Shown: piece after piece, positions 1 to 8,907 of the stretch
How positions within the stretch are numbered: position 1 is the first letter of the stretch
Layout of the letters: the number at the start of each line of letters is the position of its first letter
Origin: Rhodocyclales bacterium
GTDB lineage: Bacteria > Pseudomonadota > Gammaproteobacteria > Burkholderiales > Rhodocyclaceae
Assembly (NCBI GenBank): GCA_026399415.1
Contig: JAPLQZ010000220.1
Span: 1-35,013 of the forward strand
Length of the DNA stretch: 35,013 nt
Direction of reading: 5' to 3'
Notes under the pieces: model-generated
Seen by the model: only the letters and a program-made list of their open reading frames with translations
Told to the model about the DNA's origin: nothing
Databases searched by the model: none
Program-made: the position numbers and the translations under genes

Positions 1-697
<697 letters not shown>

Positions 698-1054
698 TTA
701 CTTCTTGCCCGGGCGATCCTTCTTGCCGTCGTGATTGCGGTCATGCTGAGCGTCGTGCTTCTCTTGCGCGATTTTCTTGCTCTCCTGGTTCTGTGCTTGC
801 TTCAGCCGCTCGCGTTCCTTGGGCGTCACCTTGCCATCAGCCTTGGCCTTGTCTTCCATCTTCTGGATGCGCTCCTGGCCCTTTTCCAGACGGACGGCTT
901 CCTTGCCGGTCAACTCGCCCGACTTGACGCCCTGATCGATGCGCTGTTGCTGATTGGCTTGACGCTGATCGACTTTCGGCGTTGCGGTTTGCGCCAGGAC
1001 CGGCAGCGCAAAAGCGGCAAGGACAGCGATCAAGAGACTGGATGTGCGCTTCAT
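698..1054 (-). CDS. Small exported protein with EF-hand-like repeats, function unknown
   Basis: A 118-residue protein. I chose the ATG at 1052-1054 because an AGGAG box sits 7 bases upstream and the product then opens with a clean signal peptide (MKRTSSLLIAVLAAFALPVLA, cleavage near residue 21-22); a longer in-frame start at 1090 would bury it. The mature part is very charged and predicted helical. Two stretches resemble each other, roughly residues 41-64 (QGVKSGELTGKEAVRLEKGQ) and 69-92 (KAKADGKVTPKERERLKQAQ). Each has a Gly-x-Leu/Val-Thr-x-x-Glu pattern like the second half of an EF-hand loop. The tail carries DRNHDGKKD (105-113), an Asp/Asn-rich loop that could bind calcium. It is probably periplasmic. 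It has its own terminator and is separated from ugpQ by about 100 bases. I do not recognise a named family, and metal binding is inference. Confidence 0.8.
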   Translation of the reverse strand: MKRTSSLLIAVLAAFALPVLAQTATPKVDQRQANQQQRIDQGVKSGELTGKEAVRLEKGQERIQKMEDKAKADGKVTPKERERLKQAQNQESKKIAQEKHDAQHDRNHDGKKDRPGKK

Positions 1055-1126
1055 GTGTTGCTCCTCGTGTTTGGAATGGGACAGCCCCATGCGCAGAATA
1101 ACGCCTCCGGAAATTTTTCGCTGACG

Positions 1127-1167
1127 GCTGAAATGTAAGCAGCTGTTAGCCGCGCTTACATTTCGGC
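1127..1167. repeat. Long inverted repeat across the 3' end of ugpQ
   Basis: The arms 1127-1140 and 1154-1167 are complementary over 14 positions with one G-T pair; the inner 11 (gaaatgtaagc / gcttacatttc) are perfect. The spacer is 13 bases. The right arm contains the ugpQ stop codon. No T run follows on either strand, so it is not a typical intrinsic terminator. All 14 pairs can form only in plus-strand RNA (U-G), while minus-strand RNA has one C-A mismatch. It could be an operator, an mRNA-end stabilising hairpin or a factor-assisted terminator. Confidence 0.6.
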
Positions 1168-1875
1168 GGCTGACCAGAGATCGGGCCGGTCGGTGAATAC
1201 GGCGCTGACGCCCATGGCAAACAGGCGCTCGGCATCCTCACGACGATTGACCGTGTAACAAGCCAGCGGCAAGCCGGCACCACGCACCGCTGCCAGCGCC
1301 TCGGCGGTCAGCGCACGCGCCGCACAATGCACGGCGGACGCCTCCGCTGCCTCGATGCGTTCGCGCCAGTCCGCAGGAATCGCCTCGACCAGTATCGCGC
1401 GCGGCAGCTGAGCGGCTTCATCGGCAGCAGCGCGCAAGGCCGCGGCCGAAAACGACGACAACAGCAGTTTGCCTTTCGCCTCAGCCGCATGGCGGGCGAC
1501 GACGCGCCCGATCTCGGCTTCCTGTCCGGCGGACGGCTTGATTTCGACATTGGCCCACAAGCCGAGTGCGGCACACAAGCGCAAGGCCTCGTCAAGAGTC
1601 GGCAGCGGCTCCACGGCGAAAGCCGGATGGTGCCGGCTGCCGGCATCGAGCCGGGCAAGTTGAGTGGAACTCGTGTCTGCCACGCGCCCCTGCCCCGAGG
1701 TGGTGCGCTCCAGAGTCTCGTCGTGGATCAGGACCGGCACGCCATCGGCGGCGAGCATGGCATCAAACTCGACCCCGCGACAGCCGAGGCGCTTTGCCAA
1801 GCGCAGTCCGGCCAGGGTATTTTCCGGCGTCAGAGCGCCGCCGCAGCGATGCGCGATGATGCGCGGGTAGATCAT
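1156..1875 (-). CDS. ugpQ: Glycerophosphodiester phosphodiesterase
   Basis: A 239-residue GDPD-family enzyme, predicted to hydrolyse glycerophosphodiesters (deacylated phospholipids) to glycerol-3-phosphate and an alcohol. The family signature is plain: IIAHRCGG at residues 6-13 with the catalytic His-Arg pair, PENTLAG, EFDAMLAADGVPVLIHDETLERTT with the metal-binding Glu/Asp and the second catalytic His, VEIKP, and the C-terminal FTDRPDLW. There is no signal peptide, so it acts in the cytoplasm as UgpQ does in Escherichia coli. Its ATG (1873-1875) overlaps the ugpB stop in an ATGA, implying translational coupling. The pairing supports the Ugp assignment, although no ugpA, ugpE or ugpC is present here. 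A long inverted repeat overlaps its 3' end. Confidence 0.93.
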   Translation of the reverse strand: MIYPRIIAHRCGGALTPENTLAGLRLAKRLGCRGVEFDAMLAADGVPVLIHDETLERTTSGQGRVADTSSTQLARLDAGSRHHPAFAVEPLPTLDEALRLCAALGLWANVEIKPSAGQEAEIGRVVARHAAEAKGKLLLSSFSAAALRAAADEAAQLPRAILVEAIPADWRERIEAAEASAVHCAARALTAEALAAVRGAGLPLACYTVNRREDAERLFAMGVSAVFTDRPDLWSAAEM

Positions 1876-3143
1876 CGCTTTCCGGAGACGGCCGCCCTGG
1901 CCGGTGGAGCGGCCGGAGCCGTGGCCTCATTGACCCGGCGCACGGTGTTGTCGAGCGCCTCTTTCGCCGCGCGGTCGGTGTTCCAGACAAAAGCTACTTC
2001 TTCGCCGAGAAATTCATGCAGGCGATCACGGATCGGCCCGTGCTTGGCTCGCGTGCTCCCCTTGCGCGACACCGAAAGGCGCTTTTGCGCGGCATCCAGC
2101 ACCTGCCGGGGAATGCCGGAATCGCGCAGAGCCGTCGCCGCCCCCGGCGTCATCGGCAGGTAGCTCGTGGCGCGTACCCACTCCTTCTGCACGTCGGGCC
2201 GCAACATGAAGGTCATAAAGCGGGCGATCAGCTTGTACTCGTCCTTCCTGTGTCCGGCCAGCACCCAGAGCCCGGCGCCATCGGGCAGGACATCGGCCGG
2301 CTTGGGGCTATACACATCGTCGTAATGCGGCAAGGCAGCGACGCCGACATCGATCCCGGCGCGGATGGCTTCGGCATACAGCGATGATTCTCCGGTCAGC
2401 ATCGCGCATTCGCCGCTGAGAAAGCGCCGGTTGCCTTCGCGTGCCGGTCCGGAGTAATGAAAGTAGCGGCTCTTCTGCCAACTGGCGAGAAGCGCCAGAT
2501 GCTTGACGTTCACCATGCTGTTGGCCAGCACCTTGTCCAATTTACCAACCCGCGCCACGACTGCCTCGCCGGCCTGCGTCGATACATTCTCGGAATGAAT
2601 CCAGGCAAAACGTGCGGTGGTCAGAGGACATTTGCCACCATGGTCATAAATCTCGCCCGCCACCTTTTGCAACTCCCACCAGGTCTTCGCCGGCTTGTCG
2701 GGATCGAGTCCGGCCTTGCGCAAGCTGGCACGGTTGGTGAACAACACCGGCAGCGCAAGCGCCATCGGCAGCGCCTGAATGCGTCCGCTGGCATCGTCCA
2801 CGGCATCGGCGACCTGCGGGTAAAACTGGGCGGCGTCGAACTTTTGCCCGGCTTCGCGCATCACCTCATGCAAGGGGCGGAAGCGCGGCCGGGAACCGAA
2901 GAACTCCATGCTGTCGTCGGGATCGAGCAAGGCCAGGTGCGGCAGCGCATGACGGTTCTCCAGTCCCCGGACATCCTGCAGCACCACTCTTCCCTTGCCC
3001 TTCAAATCGTCGTTGAAGCGCAACACCAGCGTCGCCAGAGTATCCAGCGCCTTGCCATCAAGATCGTGGCGCAAGCTGATGTCCTGGGCGAAAACCGGGA
3101 ACGCAGCGCACCACCCGAGCAATATCCAGAGAATCGCCTTCAT
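1872..3143 (-). CDS. ugpB: UgpB-like periplasmic glycerol-3-phosphate/phosphodiester binding protein
   Basis: A 423-residue extracellular solute-binding protein of ABC family 1. A signal peptide covers residues 1-20 (MKAILWILLGWCAAFPVFA). The start is the ATG at 3141-3143 because it gives this signal peptide and has a GGAGGAG stretch upstream; the reading frame stays open further upstream but without signal-like sequence. Similarity to E. coli UgpB runs throughout: RFNDD, EAGQKFDAAQFYPQV, PVLFTNRASLRKAGLDPDKP, KTWWELQ, FLSGECAMLTGESS, LWVLAGHRKDEY, SYLPMTPGAA. The N-terminal ligand-loop region is divergent: LRHDLDG stands where E. coli has WHSMEG. The C-terminus ends in an Ala/Pro-rich tail. 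The neighbour ugpQ supports a role in phosphodiester or glycerol-3-phosphate capture, but the membrane components are missing nearby. The exact ligand is uncertain. Confidence 0.85.
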   Translation of the reverse strand: MKAILWILLGWCAAFPVFAQDISLRHDLDGKALDTLATLVLRFNDDLKGKGRVVLQDVRGLENRHALPHLALLDPDDSMEFFGSRPRFRPLHEVMREAGQKFDAAQFYPQVADAVDDASGRIQALPMALALPVLFTNRASLRKAGLDPDKPAKTWWELQKVAGEIYDHGGKCPLTTARFAWIHSENVSTQAGEAVVARVGKLDKVLANSMVNVKHLALLASWQKSRYFHYSGPAREGNRRFLSGECAMLTGESSLYAEAIRAGIDVGVAALPHYDDVYSPKPADVLPDGAGLWVLAGHRKDEYKLIARFMTFMLRPDVQKEWVRATSYLPMTPGAATALRDSGIPRQVLDAAQKRLSVSRKGSTRAKHGPIRDRLHEFLGEEVAFVWNTDRAAKEALDNTVRRVNEATAPAAPPARAAVSGKR

Positions 3144-3207
3144 TCTGCCGCCTCTCCTCCATTCAGCAGGCTGAAGTTTATACGCGATCGCCTCCGCTTC
3201 AGTGACG

Positions 3208-3236
3208 TTGCGCCCATATCTGTTCTCGACTAATCT
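3208..3236 (+). promoter_or_regulatory. Candidate sigma70 promoter for the duplicated membrane protein gene
   Basis: TTGCGC at 3208-3213 and TAATCT at 3231-3236 are separated by 17 bases. A transcript would begin near 3243, about 50 bases before the chosen ATG. Both boxes depart from consensus. Confidence 0.4.
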
Positions 3237-3292
3237 ACGTCCGTTTGTCAGGCACGGAGGAGAGGGCCGGTCCCGCCGGCATTGAAAGCGCC

Positions 3293-3868
3293 ATGAATAA
3301 GCCACTACGATTCGCACTGCTGTTTGCGGCCGCCAACCTCTTGCTGGCCCTGCTCTTCCCACCCTACGATTACGTTTCGATGTTGATTGGCAACATTCCC
3401 ACCTTCGACGGTTTCTACTTCGTGTTCGCGGGCGAGCCGCACCGCGTCGTAAACACAAGCTTCCTCGCCCTCGAAATCATCGGCATCCTGATCAACGCCT
3501 GCATTGCGATCCTGCTGCTACGCAACGCCCCGGCGCGACAATTGCGTCAGTCCGGCGGCAACCGCAAGCAGCGCCTGGTGCTGGGCGTGGTAGCGATCAA
3601 CCTGATACTGATACTGCTTTTCCCTCCCTTCGAATATTTTGCGGCCATCTCCAAGGCGGCGCTGCCCACGTTCGAGGGTTTCTATTTCGTGTTCGGCCAC
3701 AATGAGATGCGACAGATCGTGACGTCAATCCTCTACATCGAGGTCGCCCTGGTCATCATCAACGGCGCCCTGCTCTGGCTGTTGTTCCAAGACAAGACGC
3801 CAGAGGAAGCATCGGCAGAGCACGTCCGGGCCCTGGCGCAGCGAGTCCGCGCCGCGCAAAAAAAATAG
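3293..3868 (+). CDS. Four-helix membrane protein made of two tandem copies of one module
   Basis: A 191-residue protein that I cannot assign to a named family. It has four predicted membrane segments, roughly residues 7-23, 54-77, 95-111 and 142-165. The two halves are clearly related at an offset of 88-89 residues. LLFPPYDY (20-27) matches LLFPPFEY (108-115), and PTFDGFYFVF (36-45) matches PTFEGFYFVF (125-134). Each module is helix, LFPP(Y/F)(D/E)Y, an exposed loop with the TF(D/E)GFYFVF signature, then a second helix. A basic linker (RQLRQSGGNRKQR) joins the halves and should lie on the cytoplasmic face. The tail after residue 166 is charged and helical. The ATG at 3293 is preferred over an in-frame TTG at 3245, though the best purine-rich stretch (3256-3266) is too far upstream to decide it. 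It stands alone between ugpB (divergent) and tRNA-Arg. Confidence 0.82.
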   Translation: MNKPLRFALLFAAANLLLALLFPPYDYVSMLIGNIPTFDGFYFVFAGEPHRVVNTSFLALEIIGILINACIAILLLRNAPARQLRQSGGNRKQRLVLGVVAINLILILLFPPFEYFAAISKAALPTFEGFYFVFGHNEMRQIVTSILYIEVALVIINGALLWLLFQDKTPEEASAEHVRALAQRVRAAQKK

Positions 3869-3910
3869 CCGGCAGCAGCGCCAGTCCGGCCGTCATCGCC
3901 TGGCGGCCAT

Positions 3911-3938
3911 TTTGTCTTCAACGATTTCTGGGTATAAT
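3911..3938 (+). promoter_or_regulatory. Promoter of tRNA-Arg
   Basis: A perfect TATAAT box lies at 3933-3938 with TTTGTC at 3911-3916, 16 bases apart. The predicted start, about 3945, is a few bases before the mature tRNA 5' end at 3952. Confidence 0.75.
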
Positions 3939-3951
3939 CCGGCCCTCTCAA

Positions 3952-4028
3952 GCGCCCGTAGCTCATCTGGATAGAGTACTTGGCTACGAACCAAGGGGTA
4001 GGGAGTTCGAATCTCTCCGGGCGCACCA
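3952..4028 (+). tRNA. tRNA-Arg (anticodon ACG)
   Basis: A complete 77-base cloverleaf with encoded CCA. The acceptor stem GCGCCCG (3952-3958) pairs with CGGGCGC (4018-4024), followed by A73 and CCA (4026-4028). The anticodon arm is CTTGG, loop CTACGAA, CCAAG, placing ACG at 3986-3988. A34 is normally converted to inosine by TadA, so this tRNA reads CGU, CGC and CGA. The D-loop and the GTTCGAATC T-loop region are canonical. A consensus-like promoter precedes it and an intrinsic terminator follows, so it is a single-gene transcription unit. Confidence 0.97.
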
Positions 4029-4044
4029 GTAATACCAAAGAAAA

Positions 4045-4071
4045 AGCCGATCAGTGATGGTCGGCTTTTTT
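4045..4071 (+). terminator. Rho-independent terminator of tRNA-Arg
   Basis: AGCCGATC (4045-4052) pairs with GGTCGGCT (4059-4066) through an 8-bp stem with one G-T pair, and a T run continues through 4071. It lies 16 bases after the tRNA CCA end. The A run in front (4041-4045) may let it also work toward the convergent small gene ending at 4097. Confidence 0.9.
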
Positions 4072-4096
4072 ACTTTTTCGCCGCTATTACCGGAAA

Positions 4097-4279
4097 TTAG
4101 CTATCTGATCCTCGCGGTTTCGAAGGTACTTTCTGCTCAGGCAATTCCTTGCCCTCGCCATAGCCCTTCAGCCAAGCCTTGCCGGCATCTGAATCAGTTT
4201 CATAGGGGTTATTCATAGGCTGCCGTAACTGCCCGGCTTTATGCCCCTCTGCCCACGCTCGTTGTTCTGGTGTAAGCAT
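4097..4279 (-). CDS. Small Rmf/CrpP-like protein
   Basis: A 60-residue protein. Residues 7-44 follow the pattern of ribosome modulation factor and the related CrpP group: RAWAEGHKAG, then NNPYE, then AWLKGYGEGK. E. coli Rmf has a corresponding GYQAG, CPY and WLGGW layout. Rmf binds 30S subunits and drives 100S ribosome dimer formation in stationary phase; CrpP-like proteins share the fold but their roles are disputed. The C-terminal 16 residues are polar and lysine/proline-rich. The ATG at 4277-4279 has an AAGGA box 6 bases upstream, which supports a genuine gene despite its size. It sits between two tRNA genes, separated from each by a terminator. The fold assignment is fairly good; a hibernation role is inference. 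Confidence 0.75.
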   Translation of the reverse strand: MLTPEQRAWAEGHKAGQLRQPMNNPYETDSDAGKAWLKGYGEGKELPEQKVPSKPRGSDS

Positions 4280-4330
4280 GACTATCCTTTCGGCGATGCA
4301 TTCTCGCGGTTTGCCAGCCCATCAGGCATG

Positions 4331-4371
4331 AAAAAGGCCGGAAACCCTTGCTGTTACTGGAGTTTCCGGCC
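4331..4371 (-). terminator. Rho-independent terminator of tRNA-Ala
   Basis: On the minus strand, a 10-bp perfect stem (GGCCGGAAAC, 4362-4371 with 4336-4345) with a 16-base loop is followed by five T (complement of 4331-4335). It starts 27 bases past the tRNA-Ala CCA end. Confidence 0.92.
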
Positions 4372-4398
4372 TGGTCTGGAACAGTTAAAACAAGTGTC

Positions 4399-4474
4399 TG
4401 GTGGAGGTGAGCGGGATCGAACCGCTGGCCTCGACGTTGCGAACGTCGCGCTCTCCCAACTGAGCTACACCCCC
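4399..4474 (-). tRNA. tRNA-Ala (anticodon CGC)
   Basis: A complete 76-base tRNA with encoded CCA (complement of 4399-4401). The acceptor stem GGGGGTG pairs with CACCTCC, and the third pair is G3-U70, the main identity element read by alanyl-tRNA synthetase. The anticodon arm is CGACG, loop TTCGCAA, CGTCG, placing anticodon CGC (complement of 4439-4441), which reads GCG. GCG is abundant in this high-GC genome. A TATAAT box lies just upstream and a strong terminator downstream, so it is transcribed alone. Confidence 0.97.
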
Positions 4475-4485
4475 TGGCGGCGCGG

Positions 4486-4491
4486 ATTATA
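4486..4491 (-). promoter_or_regulatory. -10 box of the tRNA-Ala promoter
   Basis: The complement of 4486-4491 is a perfect TATAAT, 12 bases before the tRNA 5' end. The sequence 17 bases further upstream (TTCCCT, complement of 4509-4514) is a poor -35 match. Confidence 0.6.
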
Positions 4492-4558
4492 GCAATCGCG
4501 ATACGGCAAGGGAAATTGCCTGCCCGCGAAGCGGTGTCCCAGGCACGCAAAGCGGCCT

Positions 4559-4828
4559 TCAGACCAGGCTCACCTCATCCATGCCGCACTTGGTGACGCC
4601 GAGGGCGGTGCGCACCACCAGCGGATAGGCGTTGCCGACGAACTGGCCGAAGCTGGCGATGTTGTAGCCGACCACGATGCCGGGGATGCTGCCGACCAGA
4701 ACCTCGCGCCCGACCACGAATCCCCGGTTGATGGCGGCATTCACGGCGGAGCCGACACTGCGGCCGTATCGCTCCGAATCCTGCTCAAGCTTTCCCGGAC
4801 GTGAGCCATTGCGCTCTTTGGCTGCCAT
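4559..4828 (-). CDS. Small protein of unknown function
   Basis: An 89-residue protein I do not recognise. The ATG at 4826-4828 has a strong AGGAGG box 7 bases upstream, good evidence of translation. The first 25 residues are hydrophilic (MAAKERNGSRPGKLEQDSER). The rest is rich in Gly, Val and Ala with several short hydrophobic stretches (FVVGREVLVGSIPGIVVGYN, residues 37-56, and YPLVVRTALGV). A single Cys lies near the C-terminus (TKCGMDEVSLV). There is no signal peptide and no confident membrane helix. It follows tsaC2 on the same strand after a gap of about 90 bases and may be the last gene of that unit. Confidence 0.65.
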   Translation of the reverse strand: MAAKERNGSRPGKLEQDSERYGRSVGSAVNAAINRGFVVGREVLVGSIPGIVVGYNIASFGQFVGNAYPLVVRTALGVTKCGMDEVSLV

Positions 4829-4920
4829 AGTCCCCTCCTCTTCGCGGAATATCCGCCTGCAGCAAAATTATCGACCGCTGCCGGAAAAGTTCAGGCCTTG
4901 ATGACCGCGATGTTTTGCCC

Positions 4921-5892
4921 CTATTTCGAGCCAGCCGAGGCACGGCGCAGGCGATCGGCAACGGCGCGCCAGCTTTCGCCGGCGGGCGGTGCGGCCACCA
5001 GGATCAAATCGCAGCCCGTTGCGTCAAGCTCGCGCAATCGGGCATACAGATCATGGGCGAACTGCGCCGGGTCTGCGCTGGCAGGGCAGTAGACGAGGCT
5101 CCCGTGGCTGAACGCGAGAGGCTGCGCTGCCAGCACGGCAATGCGCCGGCCGGCGCCGAGCGCTTCGCGTGCAGTCTTCTCAAGGGCTGCCACGGCCACC
5201 AGTTGCATCGGGGTGCGCGGCGCATAGTGGGACTCCAGGCTGCCCGAAACTCGCGGCGCGTTCTGTTGTCCGCCAAATTTCGGGGCATAGCCGAGCACCA
5301 CAGCCATGGCTACCGCATCCAGCATGCCCGGACGCAGGATGCGCGCCGCGCCGCCGGACAGATCGAGGATGGTGGATTCGATGCCGACCGCGCAGGGGCC
5401 GCCGTCGAGAATCATCGCCACGTTGTCGCCGAGTTCCTCGCGCACATGGGCCGCCGTGGTCGGACTGACGCGACCGAAACGGTTTGCCGAGGGAGCGGCC
5501 ACGCCACCATCGAATTCACGCAGAGTTTGCAGGGCCAGCGGATGGTCCGGCACGCGCAGGCCGACCGTATCCTGGCCGCCGGTAACGGCATCCGGTACTG
5601 ACGGGTGGCGCTTGAGGATCAGCGTCAGCGGGCCCGGCCAGAATGCGGCGGCGAGACTGATTGCGACCTCGGGAATATCCACGGCCCATCGCTCCAGATG
5701 CGAAGCGTCAGGCAAATGCACTATCAGCGGATGATCGGCGGGCCGCCCCTTGGCGGCGAAAATCTTGCCGATGGCGAGCGCATTGCGCGCGTCGGCGCCC
5801 AGTCCATAGACGGTTTCGGTGGGAAAGGCGACCAGTTCGCCGGCGCGCAGCAATGCCGCCGCGCGGGCAACATCGGGCCGCTGCGCGGTCAT
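4921..5892 (-). CDS. tsaC2: L-threonylcarbamoyladenylate synthase, Sua5/TsaC2 type
   Basis: A 323-residue enzyme that makes threonylcarbamoyl-AMP from threonine, bicarbonate and ATP for the t6A37 modification of ANN-decoding tRNAs. The YrdC/Sua5 domain fills the first 200 residues: AFPTETVYGLGADA, KIFAAKGRPADHPLIVHL with the KxR motif, FWPGPLTLILKR, TVGLRVPDH, PSANRFGRVSPTTAAHV, DGGPCAVGIESTILDL and ILRPG. The linker motif RVSGSLESHYAP leads to a Rossmann-like Sua5 C-terminal domain, so this is the long two-domain form rather than the short TsaC. I chose the ATG at 5890-5892 because it overlaps the purD stop as ATGA; an in-frame start 36 bases upstream adds a non-conserved tail. It is translationally coupled to purD. 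Confidence 0.94.
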   Translation of the reverse strand: MTAQRPDVARAAALLRAGELVAFPTETVYGLGADARNALAIGKIFAAKGRPADHPLIVHLPDASHLERWAVDIPEVAISLAAAFWPGPLTLILKRHPSVPDAVTGGQDTVGLRVPDHPLALQTLREFDGGVAAPSANRFGRVSPTTAAHVREELGDNVAMILDGGPCAVGIESTILDLSGGAARILRPGMLDAVAMAVVLGYAPKFGGQQNAPRVSGSLESHYAPRTPMQLVAVAALEKTAREALGAGRRIAVLAAQPLAFSHGSLVYCPASADPAQFAHDLYARLRELDATGCDLILVAAPPAGESWRAVADRLRRASAGSK

Positions 5893-7157
5893 CGCTTGAT
5901 GGCGCGAAACCCTATGTCGCGACGACACTGCATGCCATCGAAACTGATCGGATCGAGCACCTCATAAGCGCGCTTCTGTGCCGCCTTGACGTTGTCGCCC
6001 AGTGCCGTGACGCAGAGCACACGCCCGCCCGCCGTTACCACTTCGCCATTTTTTTCCGCCGTGCCGGCATGAAACACGTGGCTGTCATCCGTCGGCGCGG
6101 AAAGACCATGGATGACGTCGCCTTTTCTCGGCGTCTCGGGATAATTGGCAGCGGCCATGACCACGCCAAGTGCCACGCGACGGTCCCACTCCGCTTCGAC
6201 TTCATTGAGGCGGCCGTCAATCGCGGCATCCACCAGTTCGACCAGATTGCTCTTCAGCCGCAGCATGATCGGCTGGGTTTCGGGATCGCCCATGCGGCAG
6301 TTGAATTCGAGCACGCGCAGGCTGCCGTCGGGCTTGATCATCAGGCCGGCATAGAGGAAGCCGGTGTAGACGATGCCATCCGCCGCCATGCCGTTGATGG
6401 TCGGCATGATCACTTCGCGCATGACGCGGGCGTGAATTTCCGGCGTCACCACCGGCGCCGGCGAATAGGCGCCCATGCCGCCGGTGTTCGGTCCCTGATC
6501 GGCATCCTTGAGCCGCTTGTGGTCCTGGCTGGTGGCCAGCGCCAGTGCGTGCCGGCCGTCGGCCATGACGATGAAACTGGCTTCCTCGCCATCGAGAAAC
6601 TCTTCGATCACGACGCGGGCGCCGGCATCGCCGAGTTTGTTGTCGGCCAGCATCATGTCGATCGCGGCATGGGCTTCATCGACGCTCATCGCCACCACCA
6701 CGCCCTTGCCGGCTGCCAGACCGTCGGCCTTGATCACGATCGGCGCACCCTCGGCATCGATGTAGGCATGCGCCGTCTTGATCTCGGCGAAGGTCCTGAA
6801 TTTTGCCGTCGCAATATTGTGCCGGGCCATGAAGCGCTTGGCGAAGTCCTTCGAGCTTTCAAGCTGCGCCGCGGCCTGGGTCGGGCCGAAGATGCGCAGA
6901 TTGCGGGCGCGGAACACATCGACGATGCCCGCCGCCAGCGGCGCCTCGGGACCGACGATAGTGGCATGCACCTTTTCGCGCTGGGCGTAATCGGCCAGCG
7001 CATGGATGTCCGTGAGCGGCAGGTTCTCCAGCTCGTGCTCAAGTGCCGTCCCGGCATTGCCGGGCGCGACATAGACCTTTTGCATGCCGGGAGCCTGAGC
7101 CAGACGCCATGCCAGCGCGTGCTCGCGGCCGCCGGAGCCAACCACCAATATTCTCAT
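5889..7157 (-). CDS. purD: Phosphoribosylamine-glycine ligase (GAR synthetase)
   Basis: A 422-residue ATP-grasp enzyme catalysing step 2 of de novo purine synthesis: phosphoribosylamine plus glycine and ATP gives GAR. It begins MRILVVGSGGREHALAWRL, the diagnostic PurD N-terminus, which fixes the ATG at 7155-7157; an open frame reaches 7238 but adds only unrelated residues inside purH. Further motifs are GPEAPLAAGIVD, SSKDFAKRFM, IKADGLAAGKGVVVA (ATP loop), EEFLDGEEASFI, QDHKRLKDADQGPNTGGMGAYSP and LEFNCRMGDPETQ (metal binding). It begins 4 bases after the purH stop and overlaps tsaC2 by 4 bases, so the three genes form one unit. Confidence 0.98.
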   Translation of the reverse strand: MRILVVGSGGREHALAWRLAQAPGMQKVYVAPGNAGTALEHELENLPLTDIHALADYAQREKVHATIVGPEAPLAAGIVDVFRARNLRIFGPTQAAAQLESSKDFAKRFMARHNIATAKFRTFAEIKTAHAYIDAEGAPIVIKADGLAAGKGVVVAMSVDEAHAAIDMMLADNKLGDAGARVVIEEFLDGEEASFIVMADGRHALALATSQDHKRLKDADQGPNTGGMGAYSPAPVVTPEIHARVMREVIMPTINGMAADGIVYTGFLYAGLMIKPDGSLRVLEFNCRMGDPETQPIMLRLKSNLVELVDAAIDGRLNEVEAEWDRRVALGVVMAAANYPETPRKGDVIHGLSAPTDDSHVFHAGTAEKNGEVVTAGGRVLCVTALGDNVKAAQKRAYEVLDPISFDGMQCRRDIGFRAIKR

Positions 7158-7161
7158 GACA

Positions 7162-8742
<1,581 letters not shown>

Positions 8743-8790
8743 GGAAACCTCGGAACATTAACGTGAAATACTTTGTACGGAGTCCCCTGT

Positions 8791-8853
8791 GATAAACGCG
8801 CGTAGCGCGCCGAACGGTAACCCCCCGCGAGGGGGGAAGGGGGGCGGGCGAAT
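8791..8853. repeat. GC-rich palindromic element between fis and purH
   Basis: Two adjacent short hairpins: GCGCG-TAG-CGCGC (8798-8810) and CCCCCC-GCGA-GGGGGG (8821-8836), followed by a second G run (8839-8844). The layout resembles an intergenic repeat (REP-like) element. There is no T run after the stem on either strand, so I do not call it a terminator. Other copies would be needed to prove it is a repeat. Confidence 0.45.
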
Positions 8854-8907
8854 AATTGGCTTTTTGCGTGTTTCATCTTCAGCGGGTGGCGCTTGGCACC
8901 ATGAGCG

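Noticed and set aside
3144-3458. Extension of ugpB upstream to 3458
   Set aside because: The added 105 residues are Arg-rich, overlap the divergent gene and its promoter, and would hide the signal peptide.
3952-4028. tRNA-Arg as an attachment site of an integrated element
   Set aside because: No integrase gene and no repeated copy of the tRNA 3' end found nearby; flanking genes are ordinary.
8821-8836. CCCCCC-GCGA-GGGGGG hairpin as a terminator for fis
   Set aside because: No T run follows on the minus strand, so it lacks the second half of an intrinsic terminator.
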